Shown: positions 16,894-24,169 of the stretch, one piece after another
How the letters are laid out: each line of letters opens with the position of its first letter
How positions within the stretch are numbered: position 1 is the stretch's first letter
Origin: JBBTCX01 sp964494205
GTDB lineage: Bacteria; Planctomycetota; Phycisphaerae; UBA1845
Direction of reading: 5' to 3'
DNA: 64,000 nucleotides
NCBI GenBank assembly: GCA_964494205.1
Contig: CAZBRD010000002.1
Span: 248,001-312,000, forward strand
Program-made: the position numbers and the translations under genes
Notes under the pieces: generated by a model
Seen by the model: the letters and a program-made list of their open reading frames with translations, nothing else
Databases searched by the model: none
Told to the model about the DNA's origin: nothing

Positions 16894-17970
16894 ATGCGAT
16901 TAAAGAACGCCGTTCTTGTTTTTTTCGTCGTCACAGTTGCATGCGTATGTTCCGTGAAAGCCGGTGGTTTTGATCGAGCGATTCAGTCGGCTTCTTCGCG
17001 AGTGGTTAAGTTGTATGGATTGGGTGCGGGGCAGCAGGAAGGGTATGGCACGGGGATTTTGGTCTCCAGCGATGGTAAGGTGCTCACCGTATTTTCTTTG
17101 CTGCTGGATGCGCAGACGATTCGTGCCATTGGGACCGATGGGGCGCGGTTCGAGGCAAAGGTCATTCACCGAGACAAGGAGCGGCAACTCGCGCTGTTGC
17201 AATTGACGCCGACAGCGGATGCAACGCAGTTTGGATATGCGAAGCGGGAAGAAGGTGAAAAGGTCGTTTCATTTTCGTTTTTCGATATCTGTAAACCAAG
17301 TGAGCTCTCGCCGGGGGACTGGGTGTTGGCGGCGGGGAATCCGTTCAAAGTGGCGGACGGCGCGGAGCCCGTTTCGGTTGCGCATGGTGTGTTTTCCGTG
17401 CGAACAAAGCTGGATGCGATGCGCCGAGTGACGGATTTTCCATACGGTGGTGATGTGCTCGTCATTGACGCGATTACAAGCAACCCGGGCGCACCGGGAA
17501 GTGCGATGGTGAACCTCGACGGCGAATTCGTCGGTATGGTCGGCCGCATGGTCATGTCGAACCTTACTAATACTCACTTCAACTATGCGATGCCGCGCGA
17601 CGTGCTTTGCGAATACTATCGCGAGGCACAGGCAGTGCTCTCGGGGGAACAACCTGCGACTGGAGATAGCGAGACGACGACTGCCGAGAAGTCGGCGGGC
17701 GAGGCTGTCGATCTTGGGATTCGCATGAGTAAAACGGGGTATCAGCGCGTGCTTCCGTTTGTGGAGCGCGTGCGTCCGGGTTCGGTGGCTGAGAAGGCCG
17801 GCGTTCGTAAAGATGATCTCGTGCTTTCAGTCGATGGAAAAAACGTGGGCGACGTGGCGGAATATGAGTCGCAACTTGCGAACATTCGCAACTCCGATCG
17901 AGTTGTGCTCGTTATTCGGCGCGGGAGGGCGATTCTGGACGTTGCGATTGAACTGCGAGGGGCACCATGA
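16894..17970 (+). CDS. HtrA-like pseudoprotease with PDZ domain (catalytic triad lost)
   Basis: 358 aa from the ATG at 16894, which gives a signal peptide (LKNAVLVFFVVTVACVCSVKA) and has AAGGG upstream; longer frames cross an intergenic repeat. The trypsin-like fold is recognisable, but the three catalytic positions are changed: the His site reads VLTVFSLLL (Ser 68), the Asp site reads ERQLALLQL (Gln 98), and the Ser site reads NPGAPGSAM (Pro 201). A PDZ domain is present near the C-terminus (VERVRPGSVAEKAGVRKDDLVLSVDGKNV). It is therefore predicted to be a binding or regulatory paralogue of the neighbouring active protease. It overlaps the next gene by 4 bp. Confidence 0.85.
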   Translation: MRLKNAVLVFFVVTVACVCSVKAGGFDRAIQSASSRVVKLYGLGAGQQEGYGTGILVSSDGKVLTVFSLLLDAQTIRAIGTDGARFEAKVIHRDKERQLALLQLTPTADATQFGYAKREEGEKVVSFSFFDICKPSELSPGDWVLAAGNPFKVADGAEPVSVAHGVFSVRTKLDAMRRVTDFPYGGDVLVIDAITSNPGAPGSAMVNLDGEFVGMVGRMVMSNLTNTHFNYAMPRDVLCEYYREAQAVLSGEQPATGDSETTTAEKSAGEAVDLGIRMSKTGYQRVLPFVERVRPGSVAEKAGVRKDDLVLSVDGKNVGDVAEYESQLANIRNSDRVVLVIRRGRAILDVAIELRGAP

Positions 17971-19238
17971 AGGCGTTAGCGACACCGGCGCTAGTAATTG
18001 CGTTTTTGTTGGCCTTGAGCAGTCGTAATGCCAATAGCGACGAAGCATCTTCAATCGCACACGTGAATGAATCATCCACCCCGGATACGAAACCCACTTC
18101 GGATGATGCACGCTCCAATGATACATACGAAGTGCGACGCGCTGTTCAGCGAGCGGTGAAGGATGTGGCTGCGAAGCTGCGTCCGTGTCTTGTGAGAATC
18201 GAGACGGTCGGCGGTGCACAGCCGCAAGGGAAGATTGGTACCGTTGAGGCGGGTATGGAGGAGGACTCGCCGGAGAATCCTGTTCAGAAAAAGCGAAACC
18301 AGAGAGCTTTTGAGGACTCGCTGGGTTCGGATTTCATATTGTCTGATGGCGGCACGACGGGACTCATCTATTCGGCCGATGGTTATATTGTTTCGAGCAG
18401 TTTCAATTTCGTTCGCGATCCGGCGTTGATTTCCGTCCTGTTGGCTGACGGCCGAAGATTGGCTGCAGACCTCGTCGCGCGAGATCAAGTTCGAAAGATC
18501 GCATTGCTGAAGGTGGACGCGACGGATCTGCCTGTTCCCATATGGCGCGCTGCTGACGACGTACAGGTTGGTGAGCGGGCGGTCGCGTTGGGGCTTGCTT
18601 TCGGCGGAGAGCAGCCTTCCGTCACCGTTGGGATCATCAGTGCGCTCAATCGCATGTTGGGCAACGCTATTCAAACGGACGCAAAGTTGAGCCCTTCGAA
18701 TTATGGTGGGCCGCTATGCGACTTGCAGGGACGCGTGATCGGCTTGTGTGTGCCGATGGCCCAGCGTCCTGGCGAGTTGGCGGGCATCGAGATGTATGAT
18801 TCAGGCGTGGGATTTGCAGTTCCGCGAAACCGGCTGGATGAAATTGTTTCGGTGCTGCGGACCGGGCAATCGTTTTATCGTGGATGGTTGGGTATGCAGT
18901 CCGATCCGCGTTCGAAGGAGTCCGTGACTATTCGAAACATCGCTGATCCGTCGCCGCTGCGAAGTGCGGGGGTGCAGGTTGGTGACAAGTTGCTCTCGGC
19001 GGACGGGAGACCCACGACACACTTCGGCCAACTCGTGCAGGCGTTGTACATGTTGCCGGCGGGGCAGGAGGTATATCTTCATCTGGAACGTAAAGGCGTT
19101 GGTTACGGTGTGAAGGTCAAGCTGGCGCGGAGCACTGAGTTGGGTGAGTTACCAGAAGTCGAGGAGCCGTTTGATCCTGCTCATCCATTTCCGGAAGACG
19201 ACAAGCCGAAGAAGGATTTGTTTCCCGGTAGGCCGTAG
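17967..19238 (+). CDS. HtrA-like pseudoprotease with PDZ domain (second degenerate paralogue)
   Basis: 423 aa; GAGGGG five bases before the ATG and an ATGA overlap with the previous gene make the start firm. A signal peptide (ALATPALVIAFLLALSS) precedes a longer N-terminal region with charged helices. The trypsin fold is kept, yet the His position in YIVSSSFNFV is Phe/Asn (about 146-147), the Asp position is Lys 177 (RKIALLKV), and the nucleophile Ser is Tyr 246 in SPSNYGGPL. A PDZ domain follows (LRSAGVQVGDKLLSADGRPT), with an acidic tail. All three catalytic residues are lost by substitutions different from those in the previous gene. Confidence 0.85.
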   Translation: MKALATPALVIAFLLALSSRNANSDEASSIAHVNESSTPDTKPTSDDARSNDTYEVRRAVQRAVKDVAAKLRPCLVRIETVGGAQPQGKIGTVEAGMEEDSPENPVQKKRNQRAFEDSLGSDFILSDGGTTGLIYSADGYIVSSSFNFVRDPALISVLLADGRRLAADLVARDQVRKIALLKVDATDLPVPIWRAADDVQVGERAVALGLAFGGEQPSVTVGIISALNRMLGNAIQTDAKLSPSNYGGPLCDLQGRVIGLCVPMAQRPGELAGIEMYDSGVGFAVPRNRLDEIVSVLRTGQSFYRGWLGMQSDPRSKESVTIRNIADPSPLRSAGVQVGDKLLSADGRPTTHFGQLVQALYMLPAGQEVYLHLERKGVGYGVKVKLARSTELGELPEVEEPFDPAHPFPEDDKPKKDLFPGRP

Positions 19239-19303
19239 CAGTGCGATTCTAGAGTTGGTGCGGATCTTGCGGAAATGGCGATCGAATTCGCACAGGAGCT
19301 CAC

Positions 19304-19789
19304 TCAAAACAACCTGAATAATCGCCCGCCGAATCCATCTACGGCTACGATGACAAAGCCACCAAACGCGTAAAGGCCCATGGCAAATCCACCGAGGGCC
19401 AATCCGCCCAAGGAAAAGCCGCCCATACTGATGAGACCCAATGAGAAGCCGCCCAGCGAGATCACCCCGCGTGCGAATCCACCAATGGCGATGACACCGT
19501 ATGGCATTCCGCCGATGGCGATGATGCCTTTGGGTTTGTCGCCTATCGCGATGAAACCGACCGGCTTACCCAACCGCTCGGCACCGTGAGGGCCGATGGC
19601 GATCGCTAACAGGGGGAGCCCGAGAAGTGTGCTTGTCGAGGTATAGCGTTTTCCCATCCCGTGAAACGACGCCCGAACCAGCACTTCTACAATAGGTCGG
19701 CCACATTCCGGGCACTTGGAGGAATCGGTCAAGCCGGTGAGTTCGTACCCGCATTCCTTGCAGTATGGGGTGTCTGACGCTGGATTCAT
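19304..19789 (-). CDS. Zinc-ribbon protein with glycine-rich IAIGG-type repeat tail
   Basis: About 161 aa from the ATG at 19789 (an in-frame ATG at 19825 would add a hydrophobic stretch before it). The N-terminus is a zinc ribbon, CKECGYELTG...CPECGRP (two CxxC pairs). After one hydrophobic segment (LLGLPLLAIAIG) come about ten short repeats of the pattern [IVL]-x-[IL]-G-G-x-x-x-G: FIAIGD, IIAIGG, VIAIGG, VISLGG, LISMGG, LALGG and so on. The tail looks like a tightly packed beta-solenoid or a set of short hydrophobic beta turns, perhaps membrane-associated. The function is unknown. It is transcribed opposite to its neighbours on both sides. Confidence 0.75.
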   Translation of the reverse strand: MNPASDTPYCKECGYELTGLTDSSKCPECGRPIVEVLVRASFHGMGKRYTSTSTLLGLPLLAIAIGPHGAERLGKPVGFIAIGDKPKGIIAIGGMPYGVIAIGGFARGVISLGGFSLGLISMGGFSLGGLALGGFAMGLYAFGGFVIVAVDGFGGRLFRLF

Positions 19790-20035
19790 GAGTAAGACCT
19801 TAAAGTTTCCTGCTAGAAGGAACAAGGCGCTACAAGAATTGACGCAATCGGGTCACTTGCTGGGCTAATCAACCAGCAAAATGTCAGTTTTGAAACAAGC
19901 TCTCGATGGGCCACGCGCTGGCACTCCCTGTGAATTGTTCAAAGTCGGCGATTTCGGGGTTGCAAAAAGGGTCGCGACGTGGCACTCATGAAATTGTCAC
20001 ATCATGTGGTCTGCTGCAAAGAGAGGGGTTTGGAT

Positions 20036-20063
20036 TTGCGGACGACGGAAAAATCGATACTAT
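20036..20063 (+). promoter_or_regulatory. Candidate promoter of the small HTH gene
   Basis: TTGCGG at 20036-20041 and TACTAT at 20058-20063 are separated by 16 bp, resembling sigma70-type -35 and -10 boxes. The expected start of transcription falls around 20070, at the edge of an inverted repeat (20071-20087). Confidence 0.35.
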
Positions 20064-20070
20064 CGTTCGA

Positions 20071-20087
20071 GTGACGGGGCGCGTCAC
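20071..20087. promoter_or_regulatory. Inverted repeat GTGACG-N5-CGTCAC, possible operator
   Basis: Six-base perfect arms GTGACG (20071-20076) and CGTCAC (20082-20087) sit directly behind the candidate -10 box and 36 bp before the GTG start of the HTH gene. The place fits a repressor site, possibly for the HTH protein itself (inference). Confidence 0.4.
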
Positions 20088-20122
20088 TTTTGCTTGGCCT
20101 AACTGAATGGGAGTGAACGATC

Positions 20123-20434
20123 GTGCAGAATACCAGTTTCGAGCAGACGCAGACGATTCTGAAGGCATTGCAGTTTGCGATGGCGAAGGGGGGCTTCGGG
20201 AACAACGCGAAGCAGAAGAAGACTGCTACGGCGCTGATCAAGGAGATGAGCGGTAACGATTCCGTGAGTGGTCGCCATCAACAATTGATGGGCATGTTGA
20301 AGAAGGGTTCGACGATCGAACAACTCATCAAATCGACGGGTACGTCGCGACGGACAATTTTTCGTTATCTGAACCAATTCGAAGAAGCCGGCGTCGATAT
20401 CAAGATCGAAGACGGGAAATACCGCTTGAAGTAG
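20123..20434 (+). CDS. Small HTH protein, likely transcription regulator
   Basis: A 103-aa protein with GTG start and GGGAG nine bases upstream. Its C-terminal half (IEQLIKSTGTSRRTIFRYLNQFEEAGVDIKIEDGKYRLK) fits a winged helix-turn-helix of the HTH_11/DeoR-like kind: recognition helix SRRTIFRYLNQF and a beta wing ending YRLK. The N-terminal half is basic and Q/K/N-rich, and helical. No ligand or receiver domain is present. It stands alone between the zinc-ribbon gene and the exopolysaccharide cluster and may regulate itself or the cluster; nothing shows this directly beyond position and the inverted repeat near its promoter. Confidence 0.78.
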   Translation: MQNTSFEQTQTILKALQFAMAKGGFGNNAKQKKTATALIKEMSGNDSVSGRHQQLMGMLKKGSTIEQLIKSTGTSRRTIFRYLNQFEEAGVDIKIEDGKYRLK

Positions 20435-20779
20435 TAGACGTGAATCCCGGCTGATCTTCGCCTATTCCCGCGGTGGAACGGCACGTCATTATCCGCCAAT
20501 AGATCGCGCGCAGTTCGATGTATTCACTTCTCGGACGGCGCATTTACTGCATCATTTTCGTCATTGCCCATAAGATGCGGTCGCAAGCACCTGCAAATAG
20601 GCTGTCCACCTCGCCTACGAAGTGACTCTCTTTGCCCCATGCTGGGGGGATTGCTATAGATCATTGAGGGGACATCGTCGGTGCTTGCGCGATCCGGGAG
20701 GGGATTGGGCACAGGCGCGGCTACGAGCTCGCGTTTTCGCACGACGAACCACGTCCACTGAGGTGGGGAAGCTGTCATC
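20435..20779. other. 345-bp gap before the exopolysaccharide cluster
   Basis: No open frame here looks like a gene. The gap contains a candidate promoter (20632-20660) and ends in GAGGTGGGG ahead of the ATG at 20780, which is a good ribosome binding site with a spacing slightly long. No terminator for the HTH gene is evident. Confidence 0.6.
20632..20660 (+). promoter_or_regulatory. Candidate promoter for the exopolysaccharide cluster
   Basis: TTGCCC (20632-20637), 17 bp, then TATAGA (20655-20660), in the gap 120 bp before the heparinase-like gene. The spacer contains CCC-ATGCT-GGG symmetry next to the -35 box. Judged by eye only. Confidence 0.4.
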
Positions 20780-22870
20780 ATGCAGTCGCTTGGCTGGTAC
20801 ACAAACCGGCTGCGCTCCATGTCAATTGCCGAAATTGCGTGGCGTTGTCGAAACAAATTACGGGGCGTCGCGGACTCGGCGTTGTTGGCTTCTCGCGCAC
20901 GCGGGTGTCGGTTATCGTCCCTTCGCAAATCGAAATCGGGCGAATTTGAATACGGCCGCACGGCCATTAATGATGCCTGGATTCAAAAGGGCGCAGCCAC
21001 GGGGTCGAAGTATCCCGACGAATGGCGCCAGCGTTTGATCGAGCGGGCCAATTGCCTGCTTGCACACCACTTCGAACTCTTCGATCGCCCCGACGTATTT
21101 CTCGGCGACGACATTCTCTGGAACTACGAGCCTAAGGCCGAGAAAGTTACGCCTACCGGACCATCCTCGAAAATCGACTATCGCGATTACAAGGAGACCG
21201 GCGATTGCAAATGGGTGTGGGAGCAGAACCGGCATCACCATTTCGTCGTCCTTGCACGGGCCTATCAGGTGAGCGGCGATACACGCTACGCACAGGAAAT
21301 TGTTGATCAGATTCGGAGCTGGATTTGTGCGTGTCCTTATGGGCACGGCATGAACTGGCGTAGTCCGCTTGAGTTTGGCGTGCGCATGATCAACTGGGCG
21401 CACGCGTGGGAACTGATTCGATCGTCGGGCGTGGTTACGAAGGAAGTCGAAGAAGAACTGCTGCCGATTGTTCACCGCCATTTGTGGGAAATACAACGAA
21501 ATTACTCGCAGTATTCATCGGCGAACAATCACTTGATTGGCGAAGCGGCAGGCGTATTCATCGGCGCGAGTTACTTCCGTGGATTCAAGCAGAGCCGTCG
21601 TTGGCGGGAGCGCGCTCGCGTGATTCTTGAGAGAGAAATTCAGCGCCAAACGTTTGATGAGGGTGGAAATGTAGAGCAGGCGACGGGTTACCACCTGTTC
21701 GTGATGGAGTTCCTCGCATTTGCAGGCATGGCCGCGCGGCGAAATGGGTGCGATTTCTCGGAAGCGTACTGGTCGCGGCTGAACCTGAAGTTTGAGTTTC
21801 TGTCTGCGCTGACTGAGGGCGGACCGTTGCCGATGACCGGCGATGCCGATGACGGGTATGTCTTGGATCTTGGTGGTAACTCCAACCGTGCCGAGTCGCT
21901 GCTCGCATTGCGGGGTGCTCTTTTTGGCCAAGTTGATTTAATGCAATCGAGCAACCGCGTAGCCGAACCGTATTGGTGGTTCTTCGGGCCATCGCATGAA
22001 GAACCAGGCTATCAAAAGGCGGCGCGGCGACGTCAGGTGCTCACTTCGCGCGCGATAGAGTCGTCCGGACACTACCTTTTGCAGAATGGTACTGCTGGGT
22101 CAAAGGATGCGATCAGCGTCGTCATTGATTGCGGGTGTCTTGGGTTCGGCTCGATCGCCGCGCACGGGCATGCAGATGCACTCAGCCTGATTCTGCGCGT
22201 CGGTGGTCATGATGTGCTGGTCGATCCCGGAACTTACGACTATTTCACGTATCCCGAATGGCGTGATTATTTCCGTTCCACGCGGGCGCACAACACGGTG
22301 GAGGTCGACGGGCAGGACCAATCAGTCATGCTTGGTTCGTTCCTGTGGGGAGCACGCGCGGAAGCGAAATGTACCAAATTCGTCGCAGCCGATGATGGCG
22401 GGTTATTTGTCGGTGAGCACGACGGGTATTCGCGTTTAGAAGACCCGGTCATTCATCGCAGATCAATCTCACTTCGCGGCAAGGGGCCGGGCTTGATTGT
22501 CTGCGATGAACTTGTCGCCAAGAAAGACCATGCGGTGAAGTGCTGCTGGCACCTTGCGGAGACGAGCAAGTTGGATCGAAGGGGTGACCATCTTTTTGAG
22601 ATCGATTATGGCGGTGGTGTCGTGATGCTGGAATTCCCAAAGATGCTCACTGTCCAGGTTGTGCAGGCTCAGCTGAATTCGCCGGTTGGCTGGGTCAGTC
22701 GCGGTTACCATCGAAAAGCAGCGAGCACGTCGATCATCGCGAGCGGAGTCATCAACGGGTCGCAGGCTTGGGAGACGCGAATCTACTGTGGTTCGACGAA
22801 AGTCGAGGCGCCAATCGGTCGCGACAAGAAGCCCGAGCGCAAAGTTGTTCGCGCGACTGTCGCTCCGTAG
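20780..22870 (+). CDS. Heparinase II/III family polysaccharide lyase-like protein
   Basis: 696 aa. The N-terminal part (about 70-380) is an alpha/alpha toroid with the usual heparinase II/III features such as CKWVWEQNRHHHFVVLA and the run NNHLIGEAAGVFIGA. The C-terminal part (about 420-680) is the beta-sandwich with VIDCGCLGFGSIAAHGHADALSL, where the conserved GHADALS motif carries a family His. No signal peptide is seen, so it probably acts in the cytoplasm or on the inner face of the membrane, as do relatives found in exosortase-linked exopolysaccharide clusters. It is the first gene of the cluster and might edit or degrade the polymer. Confidence 0.85.
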   Translation: MQSLGWYTNRLRSMSIAEIAWRCRNKLRGVADSALLASRARGCRLSSLRKSKSGEFEYGRTAINDAWIQKGAATGSKYPDEWRQRLIERANCLLAHHFELFDRPDVFLGDDILWNYEPKAEKVTPTGPSSKIDYRDYKETGDCKWVWEQNRHHHFVVLARAYQVSGDTRYAQEIVDQIRSWICACPYGHGMNWRSPLEFGVRMINWAHAWELIRSSGVVTKEVEEELLPIVHRHLWEIQRNYSQYSSANNHLIGEAAGVFIGASYFRGFKQSRRWRERARVILEREIQRQTFDEGGNVEQATGYHLFVMEFLAFAGMAARRNGCDFSEAYWSRLNLKFEFLSALTEGGPLPMTGDADDGYVLDLGGNSNRAESLLALRGALFGQVDLMQSSNRVAEPYWWFFGPSHEEPGYQKAARRRQVLTSRAIESSGHYLLQNGTAGSKDAISVVIDCGCLGFGSIAAHGHADALSLILRVGGHDVLVDPGTYDYFTYPEWRDYFRSTRAHNTVEVDGQDQSVMLGSFLWGARAEAKCTKFVAADDGGLFVGEHDGYSRLEDPVIHRRSISLRGKGPGLIVCDELVAKKDHAVKCCWHLAETSKLDRRGDHLFEIDYGGGVVMLEFPKMLTVQVVQAQLNSPVGWVSRGYHRKAASTSIIASGVINGSQAWETRIYCGSTKVEAPIGRDKKPERKVVRATVAP

Positions 22871-22983
22871 AGGCATGAATCGAATGAGATCGCGCTCCGA
22901 AGGAAACCGTCACGGCCAACCTGCGGCTTGACCGTGCCACCCAAACGGAGTTTGCACGCAGTTCAATAGGGCGGAGGGTGAAG
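22871..22983. repeat. Short gap holding REP-like palindrome copy 2
   Basis: CACGGCCAAC...GCTTGACCGTG at 22911-22936 differs from the copy at 15016-15041 by one base and shares the following GCCACCCAA. It lies between the first two genes of the exopolysaccharide cluster. Confidence 0.85.
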
Positions 22984-24132
22984 ATGAGTACAAGCAGCCA
23001 GACCATCCGAAAAAACCGGCGCAAGTCGGCTAAGTCGCGGGTAGCGCCGAGCATTTCCGTTGAGAAGCGTCGAAGTCGCGCACATACGCGCATGCCGCAG
23101 ACGATCAATGGTGTCGTGCTGGCTGGCGTCCATGCATGGAATCGATCGCCCTTGAATCGGACGCTGCCTCGCCCGCTATTGCCGATCGCTAATCAGCCGC
23201 TCATTACGTATTCGCTAGAGTGGTTGCATCGGTTCGGAATCGAGCGGGCGTGCGTGTGTGGAAACAGCCAGACAGAAGACATTCGGCGTGGGCTGGAATC
23301 AGATGGCCACGTGGAATCGAAACTCTCGTTTTATGCGGACTATATGCCGCGCGGACCGGCGGGATGCGTGAAAGACGCTTCAAGACTTCTTGGCCAAGGT
23401 GATGTGATCGTCGTCGATGGAACGATCATTCCGCAGATTGACCTCCATGACTTGATGGCTGCACATGCTGATTCGAAGCCTGATCTTACCGTCGTTGTCC
23501 ATCAAATGATGGACCCGTCCGGATTGCCTGTATCGGATGCGATACCGGTCGGCGTCTATGTGATCTCGGAAGCGACCGTCGCGATGATCGCCGATCAGGG
23601 GTATCAGGATATCAAGGAAGAACTAATTCCAGAGCTCTACAAGCGAGGACACAGGGTTCGCGCGTACGTGGAAGATGCTCCCTCGCCGCGCGTCATCGGC
23701 GACGCGTCGTATCTGGCAGTCAATGACTGGATGGTTCAGCAAATCGAAGGCACTGGAGCGCGAGCGGACAAACAAGGCCATTCCTGGCGAAGCGAAGTAG
23801 GATGGTATGATTCAAGTGCCACCATCCATCCAACGGCGAAAATAATCGGACCTGTCATGATCGGACGGGATGTTCGCGTCGGCGCGAACGCCGTCGTCGT
23901 CGGGCCAACGAGTATCGGAAGCAACTGTGTAATCGGTGACGGTTCCGTGGTTTGCCGATCAAGTCTTTGGGATACCGTTTCGATCGGCGAAGAGTGTCTT
24001 GTCGATCGAAGCGTATTGACCTCGCGTTGCCAATTGGTCGCTGGCGCGAGCTTGCGCAATGCCATCTGGACGCCCGATAGCGATGCTTCGGTGACATTGC
24101 GCCCCTCGCAGCGGAGTCGCAAGAGCGCCTGA
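22984..24132 (+). CDS. Degenerate sugar-nucleotidyltransferase with left-handed beta-helix
   Basis: 382 aa from the ATG at 22984, which has GGAGGG five bases upstream. A basic leader (to about residue 38) precedes a nucleotidyltransferase-like domain starting INGVVLAGVHAWNRSPL...PRPLLPIANQPLI. The PKPLLP-type motif is kept, but the glycine-rich GxGTR loop that binds the nucleotide is replaced by GVHAWNRS. Later hexapeptide repeats form a left-handed beta-helix (IHPTAKIIGPVMIGRDVRVGA and onward). It may therefore be a regulatory or scaffold relative and not an active GlmU/ManC-type enzyme; reading as an active enzyme is still possible. Confidence 0.8.
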   Translation: MSTSSQTIRKNRRKSAKSRVAPSISVEKRRSRAHTRMPQTINGVVLAGVHAWNRSPLNRTLPRPLLPIANQPLITYSLEWLHRFGIERACVCGNSQTEDIRRGLESDGHVESKLSFYADYMPRGPAGCVKDASRLLGQGDVIVVDGTIIPQIDLHDLMAAHADSKPDLTVVVHQMMDPSGLPVSDAIPVGVYVISEATVAMIADQGYQDIKEELIPELYKRGHRVRAYVEDAPSPRVIGDASYLAVNDWMVQQIEGTGARADKQGHSWRSEVGWYDSSATIHPTAKIIGPVMIGRDVRVGANAVVVGPTSIGSNCVIGDGSVVCRSSLWDTVSIGEECLVDRSVLTSRCQLVAGASLRNAIWTPDSDASVTLRPSQRSRKSA

Positions 24133-24169
24133 GTGCTTCGTTCGATCAATCTTGCCGCAGGAGACGTGA

